Source: Gordionus sp. m RMFG-2023 | Lineage: Eukaryota > Nematomorpha > Gordioida > Chordodea > Parachordodidae | Direction: 5' to 3' | Length of the DNA: 64,000 nucleotides | Assembly (NCBI RefSeq): GCF_954871325.1 | Contig: NC_088778.1 | Coordinates: 13,667,666 to 13,731,665 of the forward strand | Position numbers and translations under genes: made by a program | The notes under the pieces: model-generated | The model's input: the letters and a program-made list of their open reading frames with translations, nothing else | The model's database searches: none | What the model was told of the DNA's origin: nothing | In this document: one piece after another, positions 46,080-57,635 of the stretch | Layout of the letters: the number at the start of each line of letters is the position of its first letter | How positions within the stretch are numbered: position 1 is the stretch's first letter

Positions 46080-46410
46080 ACCGCCACCCTTTACTGTTAT
46101 GCTTACCAGGACAAAACGTCGAAGTATGACCACTGTGGCCACACTCAAAACATTTAATATCCCTACAGTCTACAGCGCTGTGCCCTTTTATACCACATTT
46201 AAAACACACAATAGTCCTATTCCTCTGACCTTCTGTCCTAAACGACCTTGCCAATTCTTCCCAACTTCTAAATATTCCTATTCTTCCATCTCCAATTCCT
46301 TTTTCATTATCGCTCCATTTTAAATCCTCATTACTCGCCCATCCCTGCAACATTTCCTGGCAACCACGTAACCCTTCTATACCTATCTTCTTCCCCGTTA
46401 TGTCCTTCAA
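46078..46410 (-). pseudogene. gag nucleocapsid-like fossil with two zinc knuckles
   Basis: A frame of 110 codons in the LTR element. Two CX2CX4HX4C zinc knuckles, CFKCGIKGHSAVDC and CFECGHSGHTSTFC, lie near residues 69-95, preceded by an Arg-rich stretch, as in gag nucleocapsid domains that bind RNA. It is a fossil remnant; the rest of gag is not recognisable. Confidence 0.75.
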
Positions 46411-46869
46411 TCAATAACGTCTGCCCACGTATCTTAATACTTCTATTCCGGCGTTCTCTCCTGCCGAAATATAAACTACCGAACCAAATCAGCAATACCA
46501 CTATCGCTCCTAATATATTATACTGTACTTCTACATATTTAGTTAATTAAAAACCCTTCATTTCACTTAATAAAAAAAATTATTAATCAAATTATTGAAA
46601 AAAAAAATATATCTAAATTAACTCAAAAATATTTCTAAATTAATTAATTTATATTTAATATCCTAACAAAATAAAATATATCTCAAAATTTTACCTACAA
46701 AAAGTTAATAATTAACTTAACTAAAAAAATTTAACTACCTGAAGAGTTAAACAATATACAATTAATAAAATTAATACCGAAATAACACAACAGTACATCA
46801 GACTCTTTAAACCCTTTTAAACTCAACTGTAACCCAAATTACAATTTTTCCTATCCCTGTTAATAATTC

Positions 46870-47056
46870 CGGTACTCTACCGAATTTTTCTCAAAAAAAA
46901 ATATTCCACAGAACCCCTGTGACTTTAACAACAACCACGGTATTCTACCGAATTTTCCTCAAAAAAAATAATATTCCACAGAACCCCTGTGACTTTAACA
47001 ACATCTACCGAATTTTCCTCAAAAAAAAATATTCCACAGAACCCCTGTGACTTTAC
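46870..47056 (+). repeat. About 60-bp tandem repeat in LTR element
   Basis: Three units containing CTACCGAATTTTCCTCAAAA and CCACAGAACCCCTGTGACTT, the latter self-complementary (ACAG..CTGTG). Confidence 0.9.
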
Positions 47057-47188
47057 AATATAAATTCAATATCACAGTTAACCCACTGTGCCCTTAACAA
47101 ATGTTAAGTTTTTCCTTTTTATTTATATTTTTTTTACCTAAAAAAATGTTATATATAAATATTAAAAAAAACTTACTTTTTATTTGTT

Positions 47189-47508
47189 TGGTCACGTAAA
47201 AAGTCCGGGCAGAATAAAGCAAAACTCCGAGTATAATAATTTTATTAAATTTCCCACAAAAAAAAAAATTCTCTTTAATTTGCCACAAACGGCTATTTTA
47301 TAGATGAAAATAAAATAAATAAAAGAATAATTCTTACAAATCCGATTAACATGACTCATTGTGAGTCTTACAGTTACAATCCCAAAACAAACCAATGCGC
47401 TAAGGTTAACAAACCGGATTATTGCGCGTAATAAAAATACATATAATGAATTTACAAATAAAACAAAATATTTCTCAATACAATAATAAAAAAACGTCAA
47501 TTAGGACA
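47189..47508 (-). repeat. 5' LTR
   Basis: Direct repeat partner of 44523-44813, about 30 bp longer because of small insertions or deletions between the two. Confidence 0.82.
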
Positions 47509-48240
47509 AGAATAAATAAATAATAATTTTTTTTTATTTTGGTGTCTCGAATTGATCATAAAAAAACATAAAAAATAAGAATCTGAAAACCTTAATTTCG
47601 AATTTTCTTTCACTCATGTTTATTAAGAAATTATTCAAATTTTTTATCCTGATTTCCATTCTTTAGATAACTAAAAGTAACATTAATATATTGTAATAAT
47701 ACTTTAAATTTTAAATTTTTTTTAATGCATTTAAAAAAAGTTATTGTAAGAATCTTAGAAATTTTTTTTTAAAATTCTCATTTTCCTACTTAAACTTGAG
47801 TCCAAAACATAAAAAAATTATATTCGATTCATAACTTTGACGTTAATCTTCATTAAAGTTTAAAAACTCTTATTATTAAAAAAATTTTTAAAAAAATTAT
47901 ATCAAAAATTTTTTTTTTTTAATTTTATCAATGGAAAGTTATTTAACTATATAAGAATGATGTTTTTTCACATTATGTGTTACAACAAATCATATTATTA
48001 ATGTATTTATATATATATAATGATATATATGAAATGTCAATCAAAAGTGATCTTTTGAAGTTTTTATTTTAGTGGATTATGATTTGTAACAAAGGATAAC
48101 GGTTTTTTAGGAAGCTTTGTTTTCCAGCTGATGGAATGTTTTATGATATGATTATGAATGTAAGATTAATATAATTCATGGGAAATAAAGTTAATTAAAG
48201 AAACAAAAAATAAATTAGTTTGTTTAAAAATTGATAAACG
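47509..48240. other. AT-rich stretch containing the right arm of the 65-bp inverted repeat
   Basis: 47931-47993 is the reverse complement of 30921-30986. No gene is visible in the rest. Confidence 0.5.
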
Positions 48241-48249
48241 ATTAGATAA

Positions 48250-50100
48250 AAGCATTCTGGGAATGAATATTATATTCAGTATGTTCGAGGTATCGTATTA
48301 AGAAAGCGATGAAAGAAATAACTACAGGAGATAATATTAAAAAATAATTTTAGAAACCCTGAATAAATTTGGCATTCCATTGAACAACCTATACACTATA
48401 ACAACCGATAATGGTGCAAATTTAATCAAGTCAATATGATTATTAAATTAATCTGTGGAAGGGAGAATTGGGATGAAGATGATATAAATGTGATATAATA
48501 AAAGAAGAAATAGCAGATCTGGAGCAGATGTTGAAAGATTTAACTCAAATGTTTATAGCATTCGATGTGCACCACACACATTACAGTTAGCCATTAATGA
48601 TTTTTTAAAGACAAGTTATGTGAAATCGATTATTGATCGAGCAAGGCAAGTGGTAAAATTTTTAAGAACTCCAAAAATTCCTTCACACCAAAGCTTTTTT
48701 CTTTTAAAAAAATATTTATTTTTACCAAAGATTTTACATATTTTTAGATCTTCTTCCTTTTTTTTAAATAATGAAATTATTAATCGTGTTCATGAATTTT
48801 TTAGAAGTTTATTAGAAAATATTTTAAATATTAAATTCGAAGATTTTAATTTGGGTTTCTCACAATTACCCTCAAAAATGGGTGCTTTAGATTTATATCC
48901 TTTAAATCTTATATCTCTTTCCTCATTTTTGGCATCGCTTTTGATGAATAACGCCATAGGCCATCGACTTGGATGTAACATTGTTCAACCACATATATGC
49001 ATCAAATGTAAAATATTAGTTGACTCATGGTCTAAATTGTATATATAGTCAAGGCAGTTAACTTCCGTGCCATGGTCTTTAGTGAAATCCTTAATTTGGG
49101 ACTTCACATGCGTATCTTCTTTCCCAAAAAATTTAAATTCTAATCCGGTTGATATAGCCGAGGAAAAAAACAATGAAATATTCCAAATTCACAAATTATA
49201 TTTTTACACCGATTGTTATCTCTTCCCTTGGACATATGCCAAGCGGAACTTTAAAATTCTTAAAAAATATAGGCGATAAGATAAGAGCCTTTACATCAGA
49301 ACCAAAAGAATACAATTTTTTACAACAAAACCTACAAATAACTATTTTAAAATATAACTATTCATGTTTTTTGGGAACTTGTAGTCCCACCTCTGTTTTT
49401 ATAAAATAATGTTTTATTTTATTTTATTTTATATTTGATATGTTAATTTTAATATTATAAACTATGTTAATAAAAATTTACAAATAAGATCGTTAGAATC
49501 TTCACTGAAAATACCTATGGCAATAATTGATTGTACAAGATGGTCATCGGTTTACGATATGCTGAATCGATTGTTAAAATTGAAAGATTTTGTATGGACT
49601 TTATTACAATATCGGAAGTTATTCTAGAGGAAACAGTATGGGATTCAATAAGTGTAGTTTTGAAACCACTTAAGGTGACGACCTTGTGGCTACAATCAGT
49701 GAAAATGTGCTTTTTCGATTTTTACATCTGGATAAATGCCTTTTAGAATTGGAATACATTCTAAACGGCATTTCCAATTAGATATTAGGGTATGTGAGAT
49801 TTAGAGAGAATACTTATTAAAATAATAATATTCTTTATGCATCACTATATTTAGACCCCAGATATCAAAATCATATTAGCCGTTGATCAGGTAGAGGTTG
49901 CTAGAGCTCATTTAAAGGAATTATTGGAAAAACATAAATCATTAAATTATTGAATGCATCAACATTAATTTCAACTAAAAATGATTTTGAAAAATTGTTA
50001 TTAGAAAAAGGAAAAAATTAATAAAGCATCAAAGTGAACAGATTTTAATTAGCTCATTATTATAAAATTTTTTCACACATTAAAGAATTAATAAGGATGC
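48250..50100 (+). pseudogene. hAT transposase relic D, split by a LINE
   Basis: Plus-strand blocks in changing frames: NLYTITTDNGANLIKSI near 48390, the Cys/His block SIRCAPHTLQLAINDFLKT near 48560 running into SIIDRARQVVKFLRTP, and, after the LINE, MAIIDCTRWSSVYDMLNRLL at about 49516. WDSISVVLKPLKVTTLWLQS near 49640 and ILYASLYLDPRYQ near 49830 follow. These are the catalytic-core landmarks of hAT transposases in the right order. Many stops and frame changes make it dead. Element ends were not found. It is the only hAT copy here, with E, that shows the catalytic core. Confidence 0.75.
48680..49471 (+). mobile_element. 5'-truncated LINE inserted in hAT relic D
   Basis: The last quarter of a LINE protein. 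It contains the thumb region (IPSHQSFFLLKKYLFLPKIL), then GALDLYPLNLISLSSFLASL, a partial C-x-x-C finger (ICIKCKIL), then the endonuclease block WSLVKSLIWDFTCVSSFPKN. It ends CFLGTC and a short AT tail. The hAT frame breaks off after FLRTP and resumes near 49480; AAAAATT occurs at both junctions (48673-48679 and 49472-49478) and may be the target duplication. It matches the LINE at 53.9-57.6 kb, which keeps the same WS..KSLIWD..CVSSFP block. 5' truncation is normal for LINE insertions. Confidence 0.78.
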
Positions 50101-50358
50101 AAATATTTTAGACTTCTGTGAAAAGAATAGTTTAATTTATCGGTTCTAGGTGTCCCAGCAACACAAGTACATTAACATTTATTATATTAAACTTAATTAA
50201 TTACTAGGTTAGCATTGAATGATCATTCTCATTAAAATTTAAATTGTCAGACCTATGTGGAAATCTTAATGACGATATTTTAGAAGATATTATTATTCGG
50301 CTAAATAAAATTTCTAAAATAGAATAATGTCATTTTTTAAATTCTATTGTACTATACT

Positions 50359-53343
50359 TAGAGATGTGCGCCGCCGGTCAAATGCGTCGCCGCCGGTGAT
50401 TTTGACCAGGCCGACGCCGCGCGCCAAAAAATTGTCGGCGCTCAACACGCCGCCGCCAATGTAAAAATTCGGCGGCGTGGCGGCGTGATACATATTTTTT
50501 ATTATTAATTTATTTTATATATTATTTATGAATTGTAATTAGAAGAAAAATATTAATTTTTTGAATTATTAAAAATTGCGATTTTATTTTTTAAAATTAA
50601 TAAATATTATTTGCTATAAATTTGATTTGTAACAATCCATATTCGCACACTTTGGGCAGGTTTGTGACCAACATGCTAGATAAAATAAGATTAGGGCATT
50701 AAATTTGAAAAGGTAATTCTATATTTTATTCTTTTATTTTGATGCTGCAAATAATTTACATCTCGTTATATAAAATTTATTTTTTATCATAATAGGAAAT
50801 TTTAATTAATGATTTTTATTTTGTTGCCATTATAACATATATAAAAATACCAGGACTAAAACAATTATAATGGATGCAGCATTGCAATACCCTGTAACAA
50901 AATATCCTTGCAAGCAAAGCCTTCTTTTGCATGGAAACATTTTGGATCCTTAATATTAAAAACTGACACAAATAATAAGAGAACCAGTGTTGCTACAGAT
51001 AAAGTCTTTTGTAATATATGCTTGCAAATATCACTTGATAAAGATGGTGAGGATGAAAATAATTTTTCATAGAGTAAATTTTTTGATTATTTTAAAAATA
51101 TTTGTAAATTTTTTTAATTAGTTATCCAATCAAATCTTTTTCAAAAAATATCAGCACATCAAATATAATAAAACATTTACTTGACAAACATGATTTATCA
51201 TGTAAAGAAGAAATATCTAAACAAAATTTAAAGTTATTTTTCAAGCCCAATGTAAAAGATACAACTGACCCTATAAAAGATAAAAAAAAATGGATTCTGG
51301 TAAGGAATTATGTTCTCATGTGTTGCAAGGATTTAATGCCATTCTCTTCTATAAATAATACTGGAATGCAAATTTTCTAAAGGTTATTTGTAAAATCATT
51401 ATAATTTTTTATAGGGCAAACTTAATTTTTATTTTAACTGTTAAGATATTTAATTATTTTATAACATCCCACATTTAGAATTTTTTATGGCATAATATTT
51501 TTATTATTAACTTTTTATTATGTAGAAATATGGCATTATTTCAGATACCAAAGAATTACCAGATAGAACTACACTTAGCCGGAGTGGATTAGATGATGTG
51601 TATTTATCATTGAAAGCATACATATGCCAACAAATTAATATAGGTCCTAAATTTTGTGCTATAACTTTTGATATGTGGACCGACAAATATAGACAGCGAA
51701 ATTATATCACCTTTACATTTCACGAAATAGATAATAATTTTAATATTGTATTTTATACATTGGCGACACATCATGTCACTCAAAAACATACCGCTGAATT
51801 CTGAAATAGAAAAAGTTGAAAATGAATTTAATTTAGGGTCCAAGAAAATTCAAATGGTTACGGATGCAGGACCCAATGTAAAGAAAAGTGTTCGACTAGG
51901 AGAATATGACCATCATTTATGTTTGGGGCATGGATTACATAATCTAGTGACAGTCATGGAATAAAAAAAGTTAATAAAATAGAAAATCTCATTAAAAAAG
52001 TGAGAGAAGTTATAGTTGCCTTAAGATTCAAAACAGCTGATTTTGAAAATATAAACGATATAGAAAATGTTTTGAATCGATATCATATATATCGGATATT
52101 TTAGATTTGGATGATAATGATCCTTTTTATGAAGATCGTTTGGGGTTTGATGATGATAGTGAAAATCAAAAATCATATGAGAAAAAACACAAAACCTTAA
52201 AATTAAATGTGCCTACACATTGACATAGTATTTTAATAATGCTGGAAAGTGTGACTGGCAATAATAAAAATCCTATAAATATTCTATTAAATAGAATGGA
52301 GAAACCGGATCTCAAATTATTTAACTCCGATTGGGACTTGGTGCATGATCTTTTAAATTTTCTTAAAACCTTCAAAAAACTGTTGAATTTTTATTTGTCC
52401 AAAAAGGAGTTACTATAAATTTAGCCTTATTATTTCGTAGTGAAATTAAAAATCATTTAATTGTAAAAGAATATGATAGTCCTCCCATAGCATCCCTTAA
52501 ACAAAATATGCTTACTATCATAGATTTCCAATAACCGATCTTCAGGTAGTATTTTAAAATACATAAATTATTTTTTTTATATATTATTTCTCTTTCTTTT
52601 AGTTTTTTACTTAGGTGTCACTTTTGGATACTCGTTTTCAATCAATAAACATAGTAAATGAATATTTAAAGGAAAAAAATATTACTCCGGTTAAATTTTT
52701 ATGTCAACACGCTACCTCTCTACGGCCTTACACGGACGAATTAAACGAATGTGAAACGACGGAAGTTGCTTCAAAACTCGATTATAAATAAGTCATTGGC
52801 TACGAAACATTCATCTATTCAAAACAATAGCCTGGAACAACATCACTATTTAACTAGTTTAGAAAAAGAGTGTTATTCATTATTTTCGCCTTATAATTTT
52901 GAGATAAAAGATGTCTTCGATTTTTGGAAGATAAGAGCATTGGATCTTCCTAAACTTTCAATATTAGCTAGAAATGTCCTGTGCGTTCCAGCTACGACAC
53001 ACCCAGCGAGCGTGTATTTTCTATAGCTGGGCTCATTCTGAACTCTTAAAGATCATTATTATGTCCATTAAATCTTAATAAAATAATATTTATTCATGAT
53101 AATTATAACTTAATAACTTAATAAAATCATTAAATTATGTTATAAACATAATACAGTATAAATTTTATTTTAAAAGTGTTTCCAATGATAAATTTAATTA
53201 AAAAATTTAAGTTAGAAAAATATTTGACGCCGCCGCGCCGCCGCCGATTTTTGTGGCGGCGTCTAAATCGATTCGCCGCCGCCAACCGATCATTTTAAAA
53301 AAAGAAACGCCGCCGCCGAAAATGCTGTCGGCGCACCTGTCTA
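50359..53343 (+). mobile_element. hAT element E, near full length, GCCGCCGG-ended
   Basis: 2985 bp with ends TAGAGATGTGCGCCG and CGGCGCACCTGTCTA, flanked by ACTATACT (50351-50358) and ATTATACT (53344-53351), an 8-bp duplication with one change. Each end holds 100-150 bp of GCCGCCG/CGGCGGC words, striking in this AT-rich DNA. Inside is one transposase gene with BED finger, catalytic landmarks and dimerisation domain in the right order, broken by stops and frame changes and apparently containing introns. Confidence 0.93.
50870..53045 (+). pseudogene. BED-finger hAT transposase gene (element E)
   Basis: Blocks in order: BED-finger start AWKHFGSLILKTDTN with FCNIC at about 50930-51025, its His part NIIKHLLDKHDL at 51167, then CCKDLMPFSSINNTGMQIF at 51330. 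A likely intron, 51383-51525 (GT..TAG), leads to GIISDTKELPDRTTLSRSGL and ITFDMWTDKYRQRNYITFTF. Then IQMVTDAGPNVKKSVRL, LGHGLHNLVT, the PINILLNRMEKPDL block, and, after a likely intron 52546-52614, SLLDTRFQSINIVNEYL. It closes with the dimerisation domain LDLPKLSILARNVLCVPATT followed by FLAGLILNS. The expected size is about 650 residues. It has several stops and frame breaks, so it is inactive. Confidence 0.85.
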
Positions 53344-53920
53344 ATTATACTACATATATTATAATAAGATGATAAATTATTTTTATGTCAATACTAATTA
53401 AAATAAATTTTTTTAAAAAATGATGTTTCTGTTTAACTAATTTTAATAAGTCATTATTATTCTGGTCTCCAAACCCTGACCACCTGAACCGGGTTCATAG
53501 ATTTTTCACTAAACAGGGTTCAAAGATTTTTCACTAAACAAGGTTCAAAGATTTTTACTGAACCCAACCAAAATCTATTTTTTTAGAAGGCTGGTAATAT
53601 GATTTTAAAATTAAAAAAAAAGTGCTGTTGAAAAATTAACAATATTACCAGAATGACTTTTATAACCTATAAAAATTCTAGTAGTTGTAGATTTGCATGT
53701 AACTGACAGAGTTTCAGTGTCTAATCTTTAATCGTAAAATACTCTGGATATAAGTTAAAATCAAATTTACATATTTCTGTAGATTTTTCTAAATTTCAAA
53801 CTTAAATTCCCCCTCTTTGTTTTGCCTTTTCCCATAAAAAGTCTCTATATATTTATGATGATAAAGATGTCATCTATCAAAATTGGATAAATGAATGATA
53901 AAAATTAAAGAATTGCTTGT
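53344..53920. other. Spacer with 25-bp tandem repeat
   Basis: GGTTCAAAGATTTTTCACTA recurs three times at about 53493-53568, between GAACCGGGTTCA and TGAACCCAACC, a palindromic pair that may be worn MITE ends. No genes were seen. Confidence 0.5.
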
Positions 53921-53929
53921 AAAATATAA

Positions 53930-55475
53930 TTTTTAAAATATATCCATTTTATTTATTTAAATAATCTCACCAAATTATTTGATAATACTAACTTAGATTT
54001 GTCAAACACAAATCATTGGAATAATCTCTTCACTTTCCCTTTTAAATGTCTCTCAATCCCAAAAGATAAAAAATCTATTTCACTACCTAACCTTATAAAA
54101 GACAGACTTAAAAATATGGATAACTTAACACTTCTAGAACACATAAAATATCCCAATAATCCTAATGAAAGTTTCAATAAAACCTGTAACAAAATCTCCA
54201 AAAAAATAAATGAAGGCGACGTATGTGGTGCCCAAGAATTAATCTCCTCACAAATAAAACTAGCCCCATCTAATGATGCGACCCTTGAAAACCTAAAATC
54301 TCTTCATCCACGAGCTTCTTATACAAGCTTACCATACCCTCCGCCCAATATCCCTTCTCTCACAATATCAAACCAAGATATACGCGACACTATAAGAGAA
54401 TTTAATAAATTTTCAGCAGCAGGTCCTGATGGCTATAGACCTTCCTACTTCCAAACATTCCTAAAATCTCCCAATTCAAATAGTTTTTTTAACTCACTTA
54501 CAACCTTCCTCAATAATATAATCACTAGTATATCCCCATATTAGCTCATCAAATAATATTTGGAGCTAACTTGATTGCATTTGAAAAACCTAAAGGAGGT
54601 ATCCGCCCAATTGCTATCGGTTCTTTCTTCAGACGCCTGATTACTAAAATTATCACAAAAAAATAAAAACCTATACTCATTCCCTGCTTGGCAATTACCA
54701 ATTAGGCTGCGGAATAAAAGGAGGCGTAGATATAGCCTCTCACTGTCTTTGAATCTACCTACAACATCCACCTATAAACTCCGTTCTTTGCAAAATTGAT
54801 TTTAAGAACGCCCTCAATACTGTATCTCGTTCCTCGCCACTCGAATCCTTTTACGACAATTTCCCCCAATACTCGCGCATCGTTGACATTTGCTATACCA
54901 ATAGCACTCCCCTTATTTTCAATGGTTGGTTATATACTCCGAAGAGGGTGTTCAACAGGGTGACCCCCTTGGCCCAATACTTTTCTGCTTAGCCATCCAT
55001 AATATGATGAAAGTTCTCAAATCTGATTTTGATCTAGACCTTAATCTATGGTACCTAGACGATGGCACACTCTGGGGTAACCAGCATCAAATAAGGAAAG
55101 CCCTCTACCACCTCGAAAGAAAATGCCCCAAAATAGGCCTAGAATTAAACAAAACCAAAACAGAAATCTGCATACTCAACCCCGAGATTCCCCTAGACTC
55201 ATTTAAAGATTACAATATTCGAAATCGAAGACATCTAACTTTAGGGCTCCCCACTACTTAATAATAAAATTTCGGAAAAAACTATAGATAAAACCCTCTC
55301 CGAGTTGCAAAACTTGGAAAAGTTCATCAATCATATCCCATCGCACCAACTTTTTTATCTATTTTAAAAATGCCTATAAAATCTCGCACCTCTTCCACGC
55401 ATCCTCCTCAGGATTTTTCGCCCAACATAATATTCGCTTAAAGACCTTTATGGAATGGATCCTTAAAAATATAAT
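53930..55475 (+). pseudogene. LINE reverse transcriptase (N-terminal two thirds)
   Basis: The first open part (53999-54544, 181 codons) holds WNNLFTFPFKCLSIPKD and the RT fingers motif FNKFSAAGPDGYRPSYFQ. Next, in other frames, come GANLIAFEKPKGGIRPIAIG near 54560 and CKIDFKNALNTVSR near 54790. A further open part (54926-55261) has GVQQGDPLGPILFCLAIHNM and the polymerase site LWYLDDGTLWG (YLDD), then GLELNKTKTEI. A thumb segment with RLKTFMEWILKNIMK ends where hAT F begins. The enzyme would copy LINE RNA at the nicked target. All catalytic motifs are recognisable, but the frame is interrupted several times. Confidence 0.87.
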
Positions 55476-55479
55476 GAAG

Positions 55480-56884
55480 GTAAGTTTAAACATGAAAATT
55501 TAAATATAATATCATAATTAATTATAATTTTTAAGATTTATTATTTAATTTGAAATTAAAATATAATTTAAATTTGTAATTTATATTTTCATTTGTATTA
55601 AACCTAAATCACGTGTTAATAATTTAAAATGTCATCGCCTATGGATATCCAATTCGTTGAAAGTGATCAGACAATGATATTAATGAAATGGAAGATACCA
55701 GGGAAGAAAATGTTCTTAATAGCTATAATACAAATTTCCCATTCCCTAGATTTGAAAATTTTTTAAAATAAATATATAACCAAAACTGGTTTCAAATTTA
55801 TTTGTTTAAAATGTAAAAAAAAAATATTTCCTCAAGTCAATCCAGTAGCTATAACCTCAAGAAACACCTAAAGGTAAATTGTCATTTTTACATTCTCATA
55901 ATATTTATTTTATAAGACTGTTCATGAGTTTTAAGGAAATGGAGAAACATCTAAATAATTTTGGTATAGACGACTCTACATCCAAAAAGACTAATTCAAT
56001 TCAAACCAAATTAATTAATGATGCAAATGACAATATTTCTCAGAAATTGGCTGATAAAGTTATTGTTGATTTGATAATTTATACAGTTCAGCCAATGTCC
56101 TTAGTTGATAATCCATCATTTACCATGATGACTAAAACTCTATCCCCTGGTACAACAATTTTATGCCGACAGACACTAATGAATAAAATAGCAGATAACT
56201 TTAAAATGATGAAAGATGCTCTAATAGTAGAGTTATCAGAGATATCATATATATGTGCCACGGGAGATAGTTGAACACATAACAGAAGGTAAAAACTTAT
56301 TTATATTTATAAATTGATCTGATATTTTTAAGCTTATTTGGGAATCACAGGCCATTGGCTTGACCCTAGAGAACTTTAAAAAGAAGATCTGTGGCATTAG
56401 CCCTCAAAATGATAATAGGATGCAAGACATACGATGTACTACAAATAAAATTATTGATAATCTATCTTATATTAAAAATATGTATATAAGATTAAATATG
56501 CCCTTACCTTCAAGTGCTAGTGTCGAGAGATTATTTAATAAGGCAAACCTTATACTTTCTGATCGTCGCTCTAGACTTGGGGATGATAATATTGAAATGA
56601 TTTTATTATTAACAAATTACCATAAATATTTATTTTTATTACATAAATTTTTTTATAATCAAAACTAACTATATTTTAATATTTATAAATGTTGATTTTT
56701 ATATATTTACAATACAATATAAGCAAAAAATAAAAAATTTGTTTATAAATTTTTTTTATAAAAAGTAGCTTAAAAAGTAGCTAAAGCTACTTTTATAAAT
56801 TAGTAGCTAAAAGCGAGCTACTTTTTTTGACAAATAGCGATAGCAATAGCGCGCTACTTTTAAAAGTAGCGTTTAACAACTCTG
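55480..56884 (+). mobile_element. hAT element F inserted in the LINE
   Basis: The right terminus GCGTTTAACAACTCTG ends at about 56884, preceded by 120 bp of AGCTAC/GTAGC words in both orientations. A matching left terminus was not found; the boundary near 55480 is set by where LINE coding stops. It contains a short hAT transposase gene with BED finger, one intron and dimerisation domain. Confidence 0.75.
55629..56668 (+). pseudogene. BED-finger hAT transposase gene (element F), deleted
   Basis: From an ATG at 55629, blocks include NSYNTNFPFPRFENFLK, BED-finger parts GFKFICLKCKKKI and SSSYNLKKHLK, a 43-base intron 55874-55916 (GTAAAT..TATAAG), and LADKVIVDLIIYTVQPMSLV with TLMNKIADNFKMMKDALI. 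The gene jumps from the early region (ICATGDS) straight to the dimerisation domain at 56500: LPSSASVERLFNKANLILSD followed by RRSRLGDDNIEM. The catalytic middle is gone, so this is an internally deleted copy, again keeping the C-terminal domain intact (56360-56668). Confidence 0.82.
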
Positions 56885-56889
56885 CTTGG

Positions 56890-57600
56890 AACCCCTTATA
56901 AAGAAATTACAAAATAATCTTAACCCTTCCGATATCAGCGATATACAACTTCTTCAACTAAACGATAAATACGGCGGGCATGAATGCTCGAGGCACTTCC
57001 TAGCCTAACCCTTGATAATCTCTTAACCAATGACCAACTGAGAGTTATCATAGGATTTAGACTTGGATGCTCGCTTACACATTCACACACTTGCCACCTT
57101 TGCAACCTACCCGTTCAACCAAACGCAAGACACGGCCTAAACTGCTCCCGCAGCCAAGGTCGACACCTCCAGCATAAAGCTATAAGTAAAATCATCCATA
57201 ACGCTCTTAGTAAGGCTAAAATACCTAACATCCTAGAACCAACAAACCTCTCTTTACAAGATGGCCTCAGACCTAACGGTTTAACCCGCACCCCATGGTC
57301 CAATAGGAAATCCCTAATATGGGACGCAATCTGCGTCTCTTCCTTTCCCTCATCAATTAATTCAAACCCTTTTACTAGCGGGGAAAATAAAAAAATTAAT
57401 AAATACTCAATAACTTTATTTGTCAACCCATAGTCATTTCAACTAGTGGCAATTTCTCACAATCAACCTATTTTTTTTATTACAAATGAAAAACGCGAAT
57501 CAATTTTTCTTAAACAAAAACTCCAATTAGAAATTTTTAAACATAATTATACCTGTTTTTTAGGAACATTTTTACTATAAGCTCTTTTTAGAGCCATTGA
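56890..57600 (+). pseudogene. LINE C-terminal part: Cys/His finger and endonuclease-like block
   Basis: Open from about 56984 for 149 codons. LRVIIGFRLGCSLTHSHTCH leads into the finger CHLCNLPVQPNARHGLNC (C-x2-C-x8-H-x3-C). Next are ISKIIHNALSKAKIPNILEP and then DGLRPNGLTRTPWSNRKSLI followed by WDAICVSSFP. In related elements the latter block reads RPDG..W..D and forms the restriction-like endonuclease core; here N replaces the expected D in RPD. The final IFKHNYTCFLGTFLL is shared with the copy at 49.4 kb. Confidence 0.78.
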
Positions 57601-57635
57601 TATTTTTATAATATACATTCACTTTTAATATATAT

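Larger units (their letters stand above)
44523..47508 (-). mobile_element. Fossil LTR retroelement, gag-only type
   Basis: Direct terminal repeats of about 291 bp (44523-44813) and 320 bp (47189-47508) start TG and end CA. They share AAAAAGTCCGGGCAG, ACTCCGAGTATAATAATTTT and CAATGCGCTAAGGTTAACA. The polypurine tract AAAAGGGGGAGA lies just before the 44.5-kb repeat on the minus strand, so the element points leftward. A gag nucleocapsid-like frame is the only recognisable coding part; no protease, polymerase or integrase was seen. The two LTRs differ by several indels, so it is not a recent insertion, and no flanking duplication was recognised. It is treated as a broken fossil. Confidence 0.82.
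53930..57600 (+). mobile_element. LINE with C-terminal restriction-like endonuclease, split by a hAT
   Basis: A non-LTR retrotransposon in two parts, 53930-55475 and 56890-57600, separated by hAT element F. The protein order is N-terminal linker, reverse transcriptase, thumb, Cys/His finger, then an endonuclease-like block near the C-terminus, the layout of early-branching LINEs (R2/CRE/NeSL/Dong type) rather than AP-endonuclease LINEs. The 3' end reads CFLGTF then a stop, the same finish as the truncated copy at 49.4 kb. Stops and frame changes make it inactive. The exact clade cannot be set by eye. Confidence 0.85.

Noticed and set aside
30921-47993. Interpretation as one giant 17-kb transposon
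   Set aside because: The inverted repeats are only 65 bp, no target duplication was found outside them, and the interior is explained by unrelated nested elements. Kept only as an open observation.
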